In this document: piece by piece, positions 1 to 14,700 of the stretch | Layout of the letters: every line of letters starts with the position of its first letter | Numbering within the stretch: the first letter of the stretch is position 1 | NCBI RefSeq assembly: GCF_016859285.1 | Contig: NC_053418.1 | Location: forward strand, 6,990,521-7,054,520 | Direction: 5' to 3' | DNA: 64,000 nucleotides | Source: Xiphias gladius | Taxonomy: Eukaryota; Chordata; Actinopteri; Istiophoriformes; Xiphiidae | The notes under the pieces: generated by a model | Database searches by the model: none | Told to the model about the DNA's origin: nothing | Seen by the model: the letters and a program-made list of their open reading frames with translations, nothing else | Program-made: the position numbers and the translations under genes

Positions 1-157
1 GACACAGGAGACACAGAGACAGACTCTGAGATAAGCGTGGACAGAGATAAATCTGCAGTGTCAAGTGAGACAATAATAATGTTATATCAAGTACAAAAGT
101 GGATGGCAAGGTCTGTAAGTAATCTTATCTACCTCAGTTCCTTAAACCAGATCTTAC

Positions 158-3100
158 CCAGCCAAGATGCAGCCGATGTCTGAGATGAACCACTCCGGGG
201 AGTTGAATCCCAAAATCCCCACACCATGGTAACGCTCCAGTCCCAGCTAAAAATAGACAAAGGGTTGTTGTTGTTGTTGTTGTTGTTGTTTTTGTTTATA
301 AAAAAAAGAACATGCATCTTTAATGACACAGCAGCACATTGCCTCCATTACTTTTGACCCACATCTCGTTTCAAAAGCTACTCCGCCTCATGAGACGTGA
401 ACATGGCCGTGAAACAGGAGACGTAACACAAGCTGTGAATTTCACACGCCCGAGTGTTAGTTTTCAGCAGCCCGTTCTCTCTCCGAGGAGATTACAGTGG
501 GAGAGGGTGTAAATTGGGAAGTAGAAAACAGAGGTGCCCACTTATCCCCCGTTTCTTTGAATTGAAAAATCTTGGTGGACGAGTTTTTTTTATTCCGCGT
601 AAATAATACAATAGCTAAACCATTATTGAGAGAAAAAGGAACATCGGATAAACTAGCCCTGCTAAGAGCCTTCAATCTTCAAACCATTTTTTCTCAGCTG
701 CACTGTTTCTGTAATTACTGCTCTCTGACTTTGTAATGCAGTACAGTGAGTATAAAAAAAGGCTACAGTTCCTACATTTTTGACACGAAATTACCTTATA
801 TTAAAGCAAAAAGCAAGCACCGTAATCTCACTGTCAATGTTTCATTCAAATTCAATGTCCTGATGTGGAGACAACAGAAGTTATTGCCCAAATACTTCCT
901 GGTTGCACTATATTTCAAGCACACGGCAGTAGTCTTTAGTCTTTTGTACAATATATGCAGAACGAGTCAATTTGCAAACAAACCTTGAGAAAACTTTTAG
1001 CAGCCGCCCGACACTGCTCGTAGTATTGCCTCCATGTCAGGGTCACCCACTCGCCCTCTTTTTTGGAAACCAAGGCAGGAGAGTCCCCGTAGCTCTCCAC
1101 CGTCTCCAAGAACATCTGATGGATGGTGATGGGAGTCACCGAGGCCAGACCTGAGCCCTCCATCCTCAGCCTGACTGCCTTGTCTCTGCTGTCGCTCCAT
1201 AGCTGGTCAGCAGGGGCCAGAGTTGTTGCCGAATTGGCCGTCGACAGGGGAACTGTCTTGGGCTCTTCTGTTTTGGGACAACAGGGGCAGCCGCATTTAC
1301 CCGCCATTATTGACAAGCCGAATGCAGAAGACAACAACACGACACCAAGACGCGGCAAGCTCGCCCTTTAGAAGAAGAGTCAGGTGTAGGCGAGGAATGC
1401 AGGGACTAGCCCTGTGGGTGTGTTACACCCGCTGTCTCGGAGCAACATGATTTGCAGAGAACAGGGGAAGGCTGTGTTGTTACCTGATACAAAACAGGAA
1501 GCTCTGGAACATCCATGCCTACCTACCAATCAGGTTTGGTTAGGAGAAGTAACACGGTTTGAAGGCAAAGTAGAGTTGAGTTACTGGATTGATGCATAAA
1601 AGAACACAGACAAAATACTGCTGTGATCGTTTTCCAAAAATGCACATAGACCTTGCTAAAACTCCCTCCTGTTATTTGATTTTTTATTCTTTTTTTAACT
1701 GTATTTAATTGGTATTTAAAGTGTCTGTCAGTTTCCTAAAAAACTCGTAAAGCATGTTCCCAACACTTTACTCCTGATCATTTTATCTATTGTTAGAGTT
1801 GTTTGACCTCAGGTGCATTTTTCTCTTCACAGCGAGGCATGTGGCTGTAAGGATGTGAATTAAATTAAGTCTAATCTCTAAAAAAAAAACTTCACAGAGC
1901 TGCAACTGTTTTCAGAAAGGCAACCGATGAAATGTCAATTGATGCAGTTTTGCAAACAACTTCTGTTTTATTAAGCTGTTGGTGCATCATTTGACATTAC
2001 AGTAAATCATGTGATTCTTACTCAACGGCCTCTTTACTGCATCTAAAAAATCCCACAGGGCTTTTCAGATCGTTTTTTTTTTTGTTGTAAATAGCACACT
2101 CTTCTTCTGAACTATCTAACTAACTATCTGCTATCCGCTTTCCTGCCCTTTCTCCCCGGTATAATTCTATTTTGCCCAATTTCATTTATCTTGGTCGTAT
2201 TATCCACGCGCACACGATGCTCGCATGACACGCAGAAATACTTCCCTTTTAAACTCCTAGTGACATCGAGTGCAAAATAATTGTTAATTTGCTCCATCTT
2301 AACGCCGAACCCGTAGCTAAGAACGAGGGGGTGTTCTTTTCTCAAACCCATTTTAAAACCTTGCTTCGTCTAACAATCACTCCATTGAAGATTGTCTTTT
2401 GCTGTTATGTATTTTATTGTTGCAAAGAGCTTTGCAAATTTTTCATTTGTTACCTTGAAAATCCCGCTGATTTAATATACTTCATAAGTATTTTGCAAAC
2501 TTTACCCTTCAAGCACCTGCTAATAAATACACTGGCTTCCTTTGGGTTTTGACCTTTGTTTACAGGTTGCATTCTGTATGTTTCTACGTGTTCAGCTAAA
2601 AAGTTATGCTGCCTTCTCTGATTGTATCATTTGAATAGTTTTTAGACGCCTGAAGAGGTAAAACTATCCAGACTTTCACATTAGAAAACAAGTTAGAAAA
2701 AATAAACAGTAAATAAACAGTATTTGTGGAGCAGCAACATGTATTTTATTTATTTTTCTTATTTCTTGTCTCGTTAATCTCACAATCCCTCCAATTTTTC
2801 TTGCGACCCCTGGAGTCACAGTCGGAAATCACTGTGCTCTACAATGAAGCATTTCGATCTCAAATAGTTTTTCGTGTCAGATCAGCTCCTCTCTCCTCAC
2901 ATTACACTCAGACTCTTACCTGGCGAAAGTCCTTCAGTAGCTTCCTCCAGCTCGGGAGATCCGGGAGCTTTGGCCAGTGCCTCGGTGGCACTGGAAGGAT
3001 GAGTCTCCCGGCTCTCTGAAGCTGATGTTGGGCCGAGCTCGGCTGTGGGGATTTCTCCGTTGAGGATGAGAGTGGAGAGGGTCTTTAATTTTGTGGGGCC

Positions 3101-3366
3101 TGACAGAGTCTGTGCCCTTTGGGAAGGGGTGCTGTGAAAGCCATTTGGAGGTTATGAATGAGAACTGATATCTGGTATTGCATTAACATCATTTTTAGAT
3201 AGATAGTTTAAAATCAAGTCACCCTAAGTGGATCAAATCTTCATGAGAATCACCTTCAAACTGGTTAAAGTTTCAACGTGCGCATGCATCGTTTTACATA
3301 CCTCTCAGGATTACCACCCATGACTGCAGCACCGTTGCTCATAACCGAATCTCCTTGAACACTCAT
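158..3366 (-). CDS. acsbg2: Acyl-CoA synthetase bubblegum family member, 5' part (exons 1-4; gene continues past the left edge)
   Basis: Bubblegum-type acyl-CoA synthetases activate long and very long chain fatty acids with ATP and CoA. Four coding exons are read on the minus strand: 3302-3366, 2920-3116, 984-1267 and 158-246. Phases agree at each junction (65, 197, 284 and 89 nt), giving 211 full codons before the window ends in intron 4. The first exon begins MSVQGDSVMSNGAAVMGG and is followed by GTATGT. Exon 2 is a Ser/Pro/Glu-rich linker. Exon 3 carries the family's N-terminal region (TIHQMFLETVESYGD, WRQYYEQCRAAAKSFLK). Exon 4 gives LGLERYHGVGILGFNSPEWF, the family hallmark. The AMP-binding motif and the C-terminal half lie outside the window. 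An alternative acceptor at 3131 would add five residues. An in-frame ATG near 1305, within the sequence before the exon 3 acceptor, could start a shorter isoform. The choice of acsbg2 over acsbg1 rests on the exon 4 peptide and is moderate. Confidence 0.85.
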
Positions 3367-3503
3367 CTCGTATTTGCTAGAAACAGAGAAGACTATCTTC
3401 AACGGACGTGTAGTAAAATTAGCATTAAAACACTTTAGACGTCCTCCACCGAGGACACTCCACACAGATAAGATCACCGAGGATGAAACTGCACCGCTCT
3501 GCT

Positions 3504-3511
3504 TATTTATA
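3504..3511 (-). promoter_or_regulatory. TATA box of the acsbg2-like gene
   Basis: The minus strand reads GGTATAAATAAG here, about 138 nt upstream of the exon 1 ATG (3364-3366). A start near 3475 would leave a leader of roughly 110 nt. The call rests on motif and spacing only. Confidence 0.55.
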
Positions 3512-3519
3512 CCAGTCTG

Positions 3520-4825
3520 ACATTCACTTAAGTCATTGCAACAGGTCAGAGCCAATGACCACCAATGCCAGGAATCACGTACGGCAGTGGTCTAAATGTT
3601 GAAACTGTGAATATTGTGCCAGAAAGAGTTGGGACATCTGTAAGCACTATTTATACTCTTTGCCTGCAACTGCGAAAAAGCTTTCATCAAAAAAACCACA
3701 CTTTGAAGCAGAATACGCTGAATGTCTCTCATCACTAAAGTTAACAAAAGGCCCTAAGCAAGGTTTCAGATATTATATAAAATGTAAATATTGTCAACTC
3801 AACTACTGTCCTCGGATCCATTCTCTCGCGTCTGTGCCGCAGACGGTGAAATAATGGCATCCAGTGTTTACATTTTGGAACATTGAGAGCAATTCAAATA
3901 TTCACACACACAGTATGTCCTCAGTGAAGTCCCCTGTCAAAAGTAATAAACGAAGCAAAACTAATTAGTGACACATTGACTGACAAATGTAAAGCTACAT
4001 TTGTAATAAAATCGAAACAGATTAAGATCTGTCAAACCAGAAGAACCTCTGGCTGATCTCTGGTTGTTAAGAGAACTTTGGTCAAGATTTCTGTGGACCA
4101 AAGTTCATACGACTTACAAAACTACAGTGTGGTAATGTGAAGTGGCAACGGCAACGTTCCTTGCTCTGGATTATGCAAATTACACAGCGCACAAAAAGTA
4201 GATTTCAGTCTCATTATTGACTTGGATTTGTAAATTACCCAGAAAGGAGATGTGTCTTTTTGAAAAATAACCGTGCATTAAATTGGAAGTAGAAAAAAAA
4301 AAAAAAAAACAGGAGTTCAGGAGTCCCATAGGTCCCATAGGGAAAAACTGAAAATCCAGCGCAGTTACAGATGATTAGTCTCAGTATGTAAAGATGAGGT
4401 CCAGGAGAAGAGAAGTCATGTTTGCAGCTGTTTGTTTAGCTTTTAACTAGAGCCATTCACTGTGGCGCAGGGGCTTAAAGAAACACCGTCCCTGCTCATA
4501 CCATATGGGGCTTTATTCATCTCTCAGTCATGTGTCCGTCTAAAATATATTTACCATACAGAACATCCCCAAGGGCTGGTGAATTCGGTTTGCTTCTGTC
4601 AACATGGCAAAGACTCCAGCAGGGTGCACGGTGGTGTAGTTTAGTCAGTCTTAAAATCTTAAATTAAACTTGAAATAATTCATTGTGTTCTGCAAGTTAA
4701 AAAAAAGAGCTGTCACGTGTCAGTAAACGAAGATTTTCTATGTGTAACTTGGAGTGGAAGTCCTTCACACTTCACACACTTAAACATCAAAAGGCATTAA
4801 GTGGTAAATGTGAATGACAGCCTAC
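3520..4825. other. Intergenic or long 5' intron, no gene seen
   Basis: AT-rich sequence between the two putative first exons of the acsbg2-like gene. It contains poly-A runs and no open frame that resembles a protein family. If the upstream first exon at 4826-5060 is real, this stretch is intronic. Confidence 0.5.
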
Positions 4826-5060
4826 CTTGTCCGGTGACAGAGCGGAATGGCATCTAGTTGGCAGGAGCGGTCAGGCGCAGGACAGACCCGGATCCACCTT
4901 TACCCTTCGCGGGCACTCGACTGTTGCCCCCCTGAAGAAATCCAATCCTCTGAACACCTGCAGCTGGGGCCGTGACGGGCAGTTAAAAGAGCCACCAACA
5001 AAAGTGACCAAAGGTTGGGGCTCCTCAAGGTGAAGAAGACCAGGAACCTGACACACAGAC
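4826..5060 (-). other. Putative alternative first exon of the acsbg2-like gene
   Basis: On the minus strand a TATA box (5087-5095) is followed by about 200 nt of leader, then ATG at 4851-4853 and a good donor (CAAG|GTAGGC, exon end at 4826). The coding part is 28 nt (MPFRSVTGQ plus one base), ending in phase 1. That is the phase the acsbg2 exon 3 acceptor at 1267 requires, so a transcript skipping exons 1 and 2 would stay in frame. This is inference from splice signals and phase. It could also belong to an unrelated non-coding transcript. Confidence 0.35.
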
Positions 5061-5086
5061 AGTCTGCAGCTGCTGGAAACAGGCTG

Positions 5087-5095
5087 TATTTATAT
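5087..5095 (-). promoter_or_regulatory. TATA box of the putative upstream first exon
   Basis: The minus strand reads ATATAAATA followed by a GC-richer stretch, about 234 nt upstream of the ATG at 4853. The expected start is near 5060. Confidence 0.4.
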
Positions 5096-6057
5096 TCATT
5101 ATAGTAAGCTGGCAACCGTTAGCGCTGGAGACAATCCCAATCATTTAATGGTACAAAAGATAAGGATACTATAAAGCAATGCGAGTGGTTGTTTGTTATT
5201 GAGACTTTCCGTGTAATGAGGACTGTCATTATCAGATATGCATGACCAGGCCTGTCAGAAGAAATAATGATAAAACTAGATAAGTTCTCTCAGGTTTATG
5301 TGGATACATGAGACTTTGACCCATAAAAAAAAACGTATTCAACAGCTGAACAAAACTTGTGCAACTCCGGCTTTTTAAATCAGACAGACATATCTGGAGT
5401 GAAAAGTCAAGAGGCTGGCAATCCACGCTAACATACCCAAAATATCGGGAGTTTTTTTCTGATCATTGTGTTGGTGACACCTCCACAGGGTCTCAGTTTT
5501 CTTAAAAACTCTCCTCTCTACCTGTGTCTGTCTTTTTGGGATTTGTTTGAAGTGCATAAGGGAGATCAGTGAGGAACAGTGATTTTTTATTTTATACCTG
5601 CAATCATTTTGCCAGTGCGCTTCATAGAAGCAGTTTAAAATCTTCAAAAATCCGACTATTCTCTGTACTCGCTTCGGTGTCATTAACACGGGCCTTGTCC
5701 CCTCCTTCCGTCTGACCCGAGTGTACCTCACAGCCATGTCTGTCTGACAGCCCTGTACGAGGAAGTGGACATTGTTTTGTAAGTAAATATAGAGGAAAGT
5801 TCAGCCCTCCGCTCTCGAATGACACAGTAACCTTGCTCTCAGGCACTAGGGTCACTGAATCACACCACCCAGTCACACCACGTCCCTTCCGACTCCGACC
5901 CTCACTGCTAATATCGGGGCACATGGTGTATTTGTGGAGGTTGTGAATGATTAGTGAGGGGATTCATCAGTGCCAGCACTACATGCAAGAAAATTTTAAA
6001 AGCTGCCGTAGGTAATGAATATTACATTGTGTGCCGTAAAACTGGGTTCCCAGTGTG

Positions 6058-6581
6058 TACCACTCTCTGATAAGGCACCATTTATAAAGGGTTTATACGC
6101 TGAAATTAATGGATTTATTAGTGGTTAATACACCATTTACCAATATTTATATCTACTAAAATGTATAGATCAATTATAATCCATTAATAAGGAATAACTT
6201 TTGGGTTAAAAATCCTCTCCAGCATGACACTTCTGCCTTTCCAGCTCTTCAGTTGATTAGGTTTTCGTCAAGTTTTGCACATATATCACCAGCTAGTCAA
6301 CCCACAGAATAAAAGTTAATAAAGAGTGATACCATACTAAGTCTGCAGCTGATAAAAGGATTTTGGTCCAGATGGCCTGCAACACTTTTCCCTCATGAAT
6401 CAAAGAGCTAAAAAGATCATACTGGGGGGAGGATTTTCCACAACCTGGCAACCTAAAAGTTGTTCTTATCAATGGCTTATCACAAATCTATAAAGCATTA
6501 GTAAATGATGTATTAACCATTAATAGAGCCTTTAATTATAGCTTAAAACCCCTGTATAAATGTTTCTTTATCAGAGTGGTA
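6058..6581. mobile_element. Non-autonomous DNA element (MITE-like), copy 1
   Basis: The left end reads TACCACTCTCTGATAAGG and the right end, inverted, reads TACCACTCTGATAAA, followed on both sides by ATTTATA-type sequence. The interior is AT-rich with no ORF. A related copy with matching ends and a shared interior (around 'attttggtcca' and 'tctggcaac') lies at 19183-19573. Internal fragments also occur at about 48840-48960 and 50376-50496. Confidence 0.65.
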
Positions 6582-7289
6582 GCTTAATATTTTAGATTGC
6601 ATGTTACTGAAGTAAATACAGTAAATACTGAAGTAAATCAGAAACAAATATAGCAACTTTTTGTGCTTAGTAATTTTTTCCAAAATTCTCAGATATTCTG
6701 TAGAGCATTTATTTTGAAAAAAAAAATACATTTACTAACATAAGCGTGTTACTGCTGTAAATAAATAATAACAATTAAAAAAAGAGGTGTATTTTCACAT
6801 TCACCTATTTTCAAAGCTCACACTTGCTTCCCATGTGGGAATTCCTCCTTTTTCTCTACACGTGATAATTTGATCTGAAAATGTAATGCAACACGAGCAT
6901 GAAGAGAAGATGTCAGATCTGTTTTTTCTGAAAAGAAACCCACTGACCTTGATATTATCTGACTACTGATGTCTGGTTTCAACTTCTCATTGTATTTTGT
7001 AACTCGTACAAGTAGTAGTTGAAGAAAAAAAGAACTGAGTTGGGTTTTCCGCTTTCCATTTGAGCCACAGTGTCTTTATTTGCAGCCATATCAAACATAA
7101 TGTCTTTACTCTTCATTTTTACAACTGATTTTTACATTTGTTAAGATCAACATATTTACATTTCAAATTTTGTGTTCAGGGAGTGGGACGAGAGTACAAA
7201 CCTCTGGATTAACTGCACCCATCATATATATATCGTGTTACACTCATCGCATTAAACACGTGAAAGTAGCCTTAGCTGAGAGACCAATT

Positions 7290-7291
<2 letters not shown>

Positions 7292-7322
<31 letters not shown>
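7292..7322. repeat. (CA)n microsatellite in the hint2 3' UTR
   Basis: About 15 CA units lie 7 nt beyond the hint2 stop codon, so the mRNA would carry a (UG)n tract at the start of its 3' UTR. Confidence 0.9.
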
Positions 7323-7324
<2 letters not shown>

Positions 7325-7329
7325 CACCA

Positions 7330-10954
<3,625 letters not shown>

Positions 10955-11782
10955 AGCTACCTAGCCGACTATTACAGTTTTCCGCACTAAAGATTTCGGG
11001 GTTTATCTCGATTTTTTTTTCACACAGGCCTCCGCAGTCTAAAGACCTTGATCTCGAACCAAAACTCTGCACCCAACGCACCAAGTTGACGTTGCCTTCA
11101 CGTACCCACCCGTAACGTTTACTCAGCCGGTCCCGAATCGAATCGTGAATGCGACGTGTCTCCGTTTACAAGTAGTCTTGCTGAGAAATGACACACCGTT
11201 AGAGAAGTACGGAGTTCTAGTTTGATCAGGAATCGATTTATACAGGGGTAATTTAATTAACAATGTTGGGATCAGACGTAAAAATGCGCCTCGGGTGCGA
11301 AACTCAAATACTGTGCAATTTACTGTCCAAAAAGTTGCCTTTTCCCCCCAATCAGTAGTTACACCTGACTTCAGTGTTCAATGTCAACACATATTAAGCC
11401 CGGCAGTGTGCATTTAGCCTCTCCAAATCTTATTACCGTCATGATAATATTTGAACATTTCAAACTTACGACATTTTGAGTGTCTCCAAAGGGAGCATTT
11501 TTTTTTTTTTTTTTACGGCTGCAAGAGTCGTTCAAGAGTGCTAACGGTCACCGATGCTAAACACGGGGCTATCATTAGTAAATCATATAATATGGACTTA
11601 AACTGAAATCAACTAGAATACTTAGTTTAACTTTTATCAGTACCTATATAGGGGAAGCTCTTTAAAGAAATAAAATACGGTTGAATATATTTTTATTGTC
11701 CCGTTCCGGACAGTAGGGGCGCTGTTGTGGCAGACCGCTAGTTCTTGTGTCAGGTCAACGCAACAGAAGAAGAGGCAGAAAC
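10955..11782. promoter_or_regulatory. Shared intergenic promoter region of hint2 and mrps30
   Basis: 829 bp separate the hint2 ATG (-) from the mrps30 ATG (+). CpG dinucleotides cluster near both starts (about 10870-11160 and 11700-11790), and no TATA box is evident. This arrangement is typical of divergent housekeeping promoters. The middle (about 11170-11690) is AT-rich with a poly-T run. Confidence 0.5.
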
Positions 11783-14700
11783 ATGGCGGCCCGCACACGG
11801 CTGCCCTTGCTGTTACCCAAAAAGCTGCCTCTGCTCAGACACCAAAAGCTCGTTCACACCGAGGCTGCGGCCAAGGAGCCCGCGTACCCCCCCATCGTCC
11901 CATCTCTCACGGCTAAAAGCAAATCAGCCCGGCTGCGGCAGGTTGAGGAGCAGGTGAAAAAGATATGTGCCTCCCCGGTGGAGGAGAAGCTGTCCCTCAT
12001 CACTCGGATCCAGCGGGAGAAATTCGTGGTTTGCCCGCAGACGTTCGCCCGGAACGCAGACAGATGGTACCAGCACTTCACCAAGACCGCGTATATCCCG
12101 GGACTGCCCGAGAAATTTACGCTGGGCCCGGAGAAGACCGCCGGGGAGGAGGGCTCGCCGTCGGCCGCAGCTAAAACTGCAGTGCCGGGGATTGAAGATG
12201 ATGCGTTCGCGGACATCCGCTCCTTGGTCACCCGTGTGATTTTACAGGAGCACTGGCAAATAAAGAAACGCAAACCTTTCCTGTACCGAGAACAGGAGAT
12301 GAGATTCGGACCTGTTCTGAGAAACCTGGTGACCGGACTCACCTACAGTCTGGCCAGATACAACCCACTACTCCTCCTCTCCAGTCTAGGTATGGATGAT
12401 CAGTGGTGGAAGAAGTACTCACATCCTCTACCGAAGTAAAAATAGCAATACCACATTGAAGAAATACTCAGTTACAAGTAAAAGTCCTGCATTCAGAATG
12501 CTGCTTGAGTAAAAGTACAAAAGTATCAGCATCAGAAATGATTACTCGATTAGTCAGTTGGGAGAAAAAGTAATTAGCAACTATTTTTGGAATTGATTAA
12601 GCAGAAATGCCAAAAAAATAGCTATTTTAAGCCTCTCAAATATGAATCTTCTGTTTTGTTTCACAGTAAACTTCATCTTTTTCCATTTTGGACAGTTGGT
12701 CAGACAAAACAAGACATTTGAAGATATTATCTTTGACTCTGAGAACTTGAAATGAGTTCTGAAATGAACATTTTTCACTGGTTACTGTTAAGGCTAAACA
12801 ATTAATCCATTCATTGAGAAAATAATGAAAAATAATTGTTACCTTCAGCCCTAACATATACTTAAAGTACCAAAAGTATAAATACTTACTATGCAGAATG
12901 GCCGGCTCAGAATGACATATATTACCGTATTACAACTATTTATGCATTAATGTTGCAGCAGGTAAATGTGGGGCGAATTTCAGTCACTTTATATCTTTCC
13001 CCAGCAATCGGTCAAGTCTTATCTTTCCTAGAGTCGCAATGATTAGTTCAGGGTTAATAAATTAACCGTGAACTATTTTGATAGTCAAATAATTGTTCTG
13101 GTAATTTTTAATTTTTTTTTTTTAAAGCAAGAATGTAAAACCTTTGCTGGTTTCAGCTTCTCAAATGTGAGGATTTGATGCTTTTTTCTGTTTTTATATC
13201 ACAGTGAACTGAATATTTTTTGGTTTTGGACTGTTGGTCGGACAAAAAAAAGACAAAGACCTTTGCAGACATAACCTTGGACTCTGAGAGCATAGGACGG
13301 ACATTTTTGACTCTGTACTGACAATTCAATGAGATAATATTTGGCAGATTCATTTATTATGAAAATAGAAGTTAGTCAGCCCCCAACATACACTTAAAAA
13401 TTGGCCCATTTCAGACTGTTATATATGATGTTTATTTTCTTTATCAGATATTAATCCCCAAGTAAACTTTTATTGGAGAAGAGGACAGAGAATCATCCCA
13501 AAGGGGCACCGGAGAGGCCGACTAGAGCCAACCAGGTTCCAGATTGACGACCACCCGTACTGTCAGATTAGGATCACTCAACAACTGCCGCAGGTACTGA
13601 CAGTTTTCACACCGTGGAGTTTGTGTATTAAAAAGATATAGAGCAACACATGAAAATATCCCATGGCATTTTCATTTTAAAGCTTTGAGAGGAAAGTCCT
13701 TATTGGGCCTGTGGGTGTTGCGTAGTGTTTTATATACTATGTATTCATACATGACAAACCTACCGAACTGGAGAAAATCAGTGCATGCTGTTGAAGGCCA
13801 TAAATCATTTAGACAGAAAGACACTAAAAGATGCTATAAAATAACTAATAACTTTCTGTCGTTTTAAATTTCTCCTAGTTTACCCCGCTGGAGGCCTCCT
13901 ATGCAGCTGAAGTTCCAGAGATCACATTAGCTCCCAACGTGATGCCTCTGTTCAGGCGACAGTATGCCAACAATATCTTCACAGGTAACAAAGCCACAAG
14001 ACACCAGTCACATCCACTGTGTCTGACTTCATCTTGGTTACGCGATTTTTGGAGTAACCGAAAGAAGAGTAGAAAATGTTTTGTGCATATTCTTTTATGA
14101 AAGACACCGCATTCTAATCAGCTTCTACGTGTTGACCATCCTGGGCCTCGTGTCCCGAAAAGCATCTTAAGGCTTATACGCCCTTAACAACCGTCTTACG
14201 CACCTTCGTAAGTTTAAGAGATATCTCCCAAAAGCATCGTAACCGAAGACACTCTCAGAAAGGATCGTAGATTAACAGGTGGCTCCTAAACCCTCGTAGG
14301 AGGCTAAGAGCATCTTAAGAAGCCCCGGAACCTGCAGAAGGAACCAAAAAACGACATCATTTATGTAAGATTTTGTTGTTTTTGTGCATTTTAAGTCTAT
14401 ACCTTCATCATGAACGTTGACGTTTGTGACATTTGATGTAGAACGAGCGATAATGGTAAAATTAAATATTTAAAAAAAAAATAATTAAACTAAGACATAC
14501 TTATACATACATTATACTAAGACATTTACCGACACTTTACTTTAAAGTGTATTCATCATCATCTTCAGCTGCACAGACGGTTGACCTTAAGAAGCTCTTT
14601 TGCTCCGTAGAAACTTAAGAGCACTCTCAGAAATGCTCTTAAAAAAACCCTCTTAACCTCTAAGCCCCATTGTTATCAGGGTCCCGGGGGGGTAAACACG

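Noticed and set aside
5375-5924. Overlapping minus-strand frames of 100-120 codons
   Set aside because: Low-complexity residue mix, no domain, and no consistent start or splice signals.
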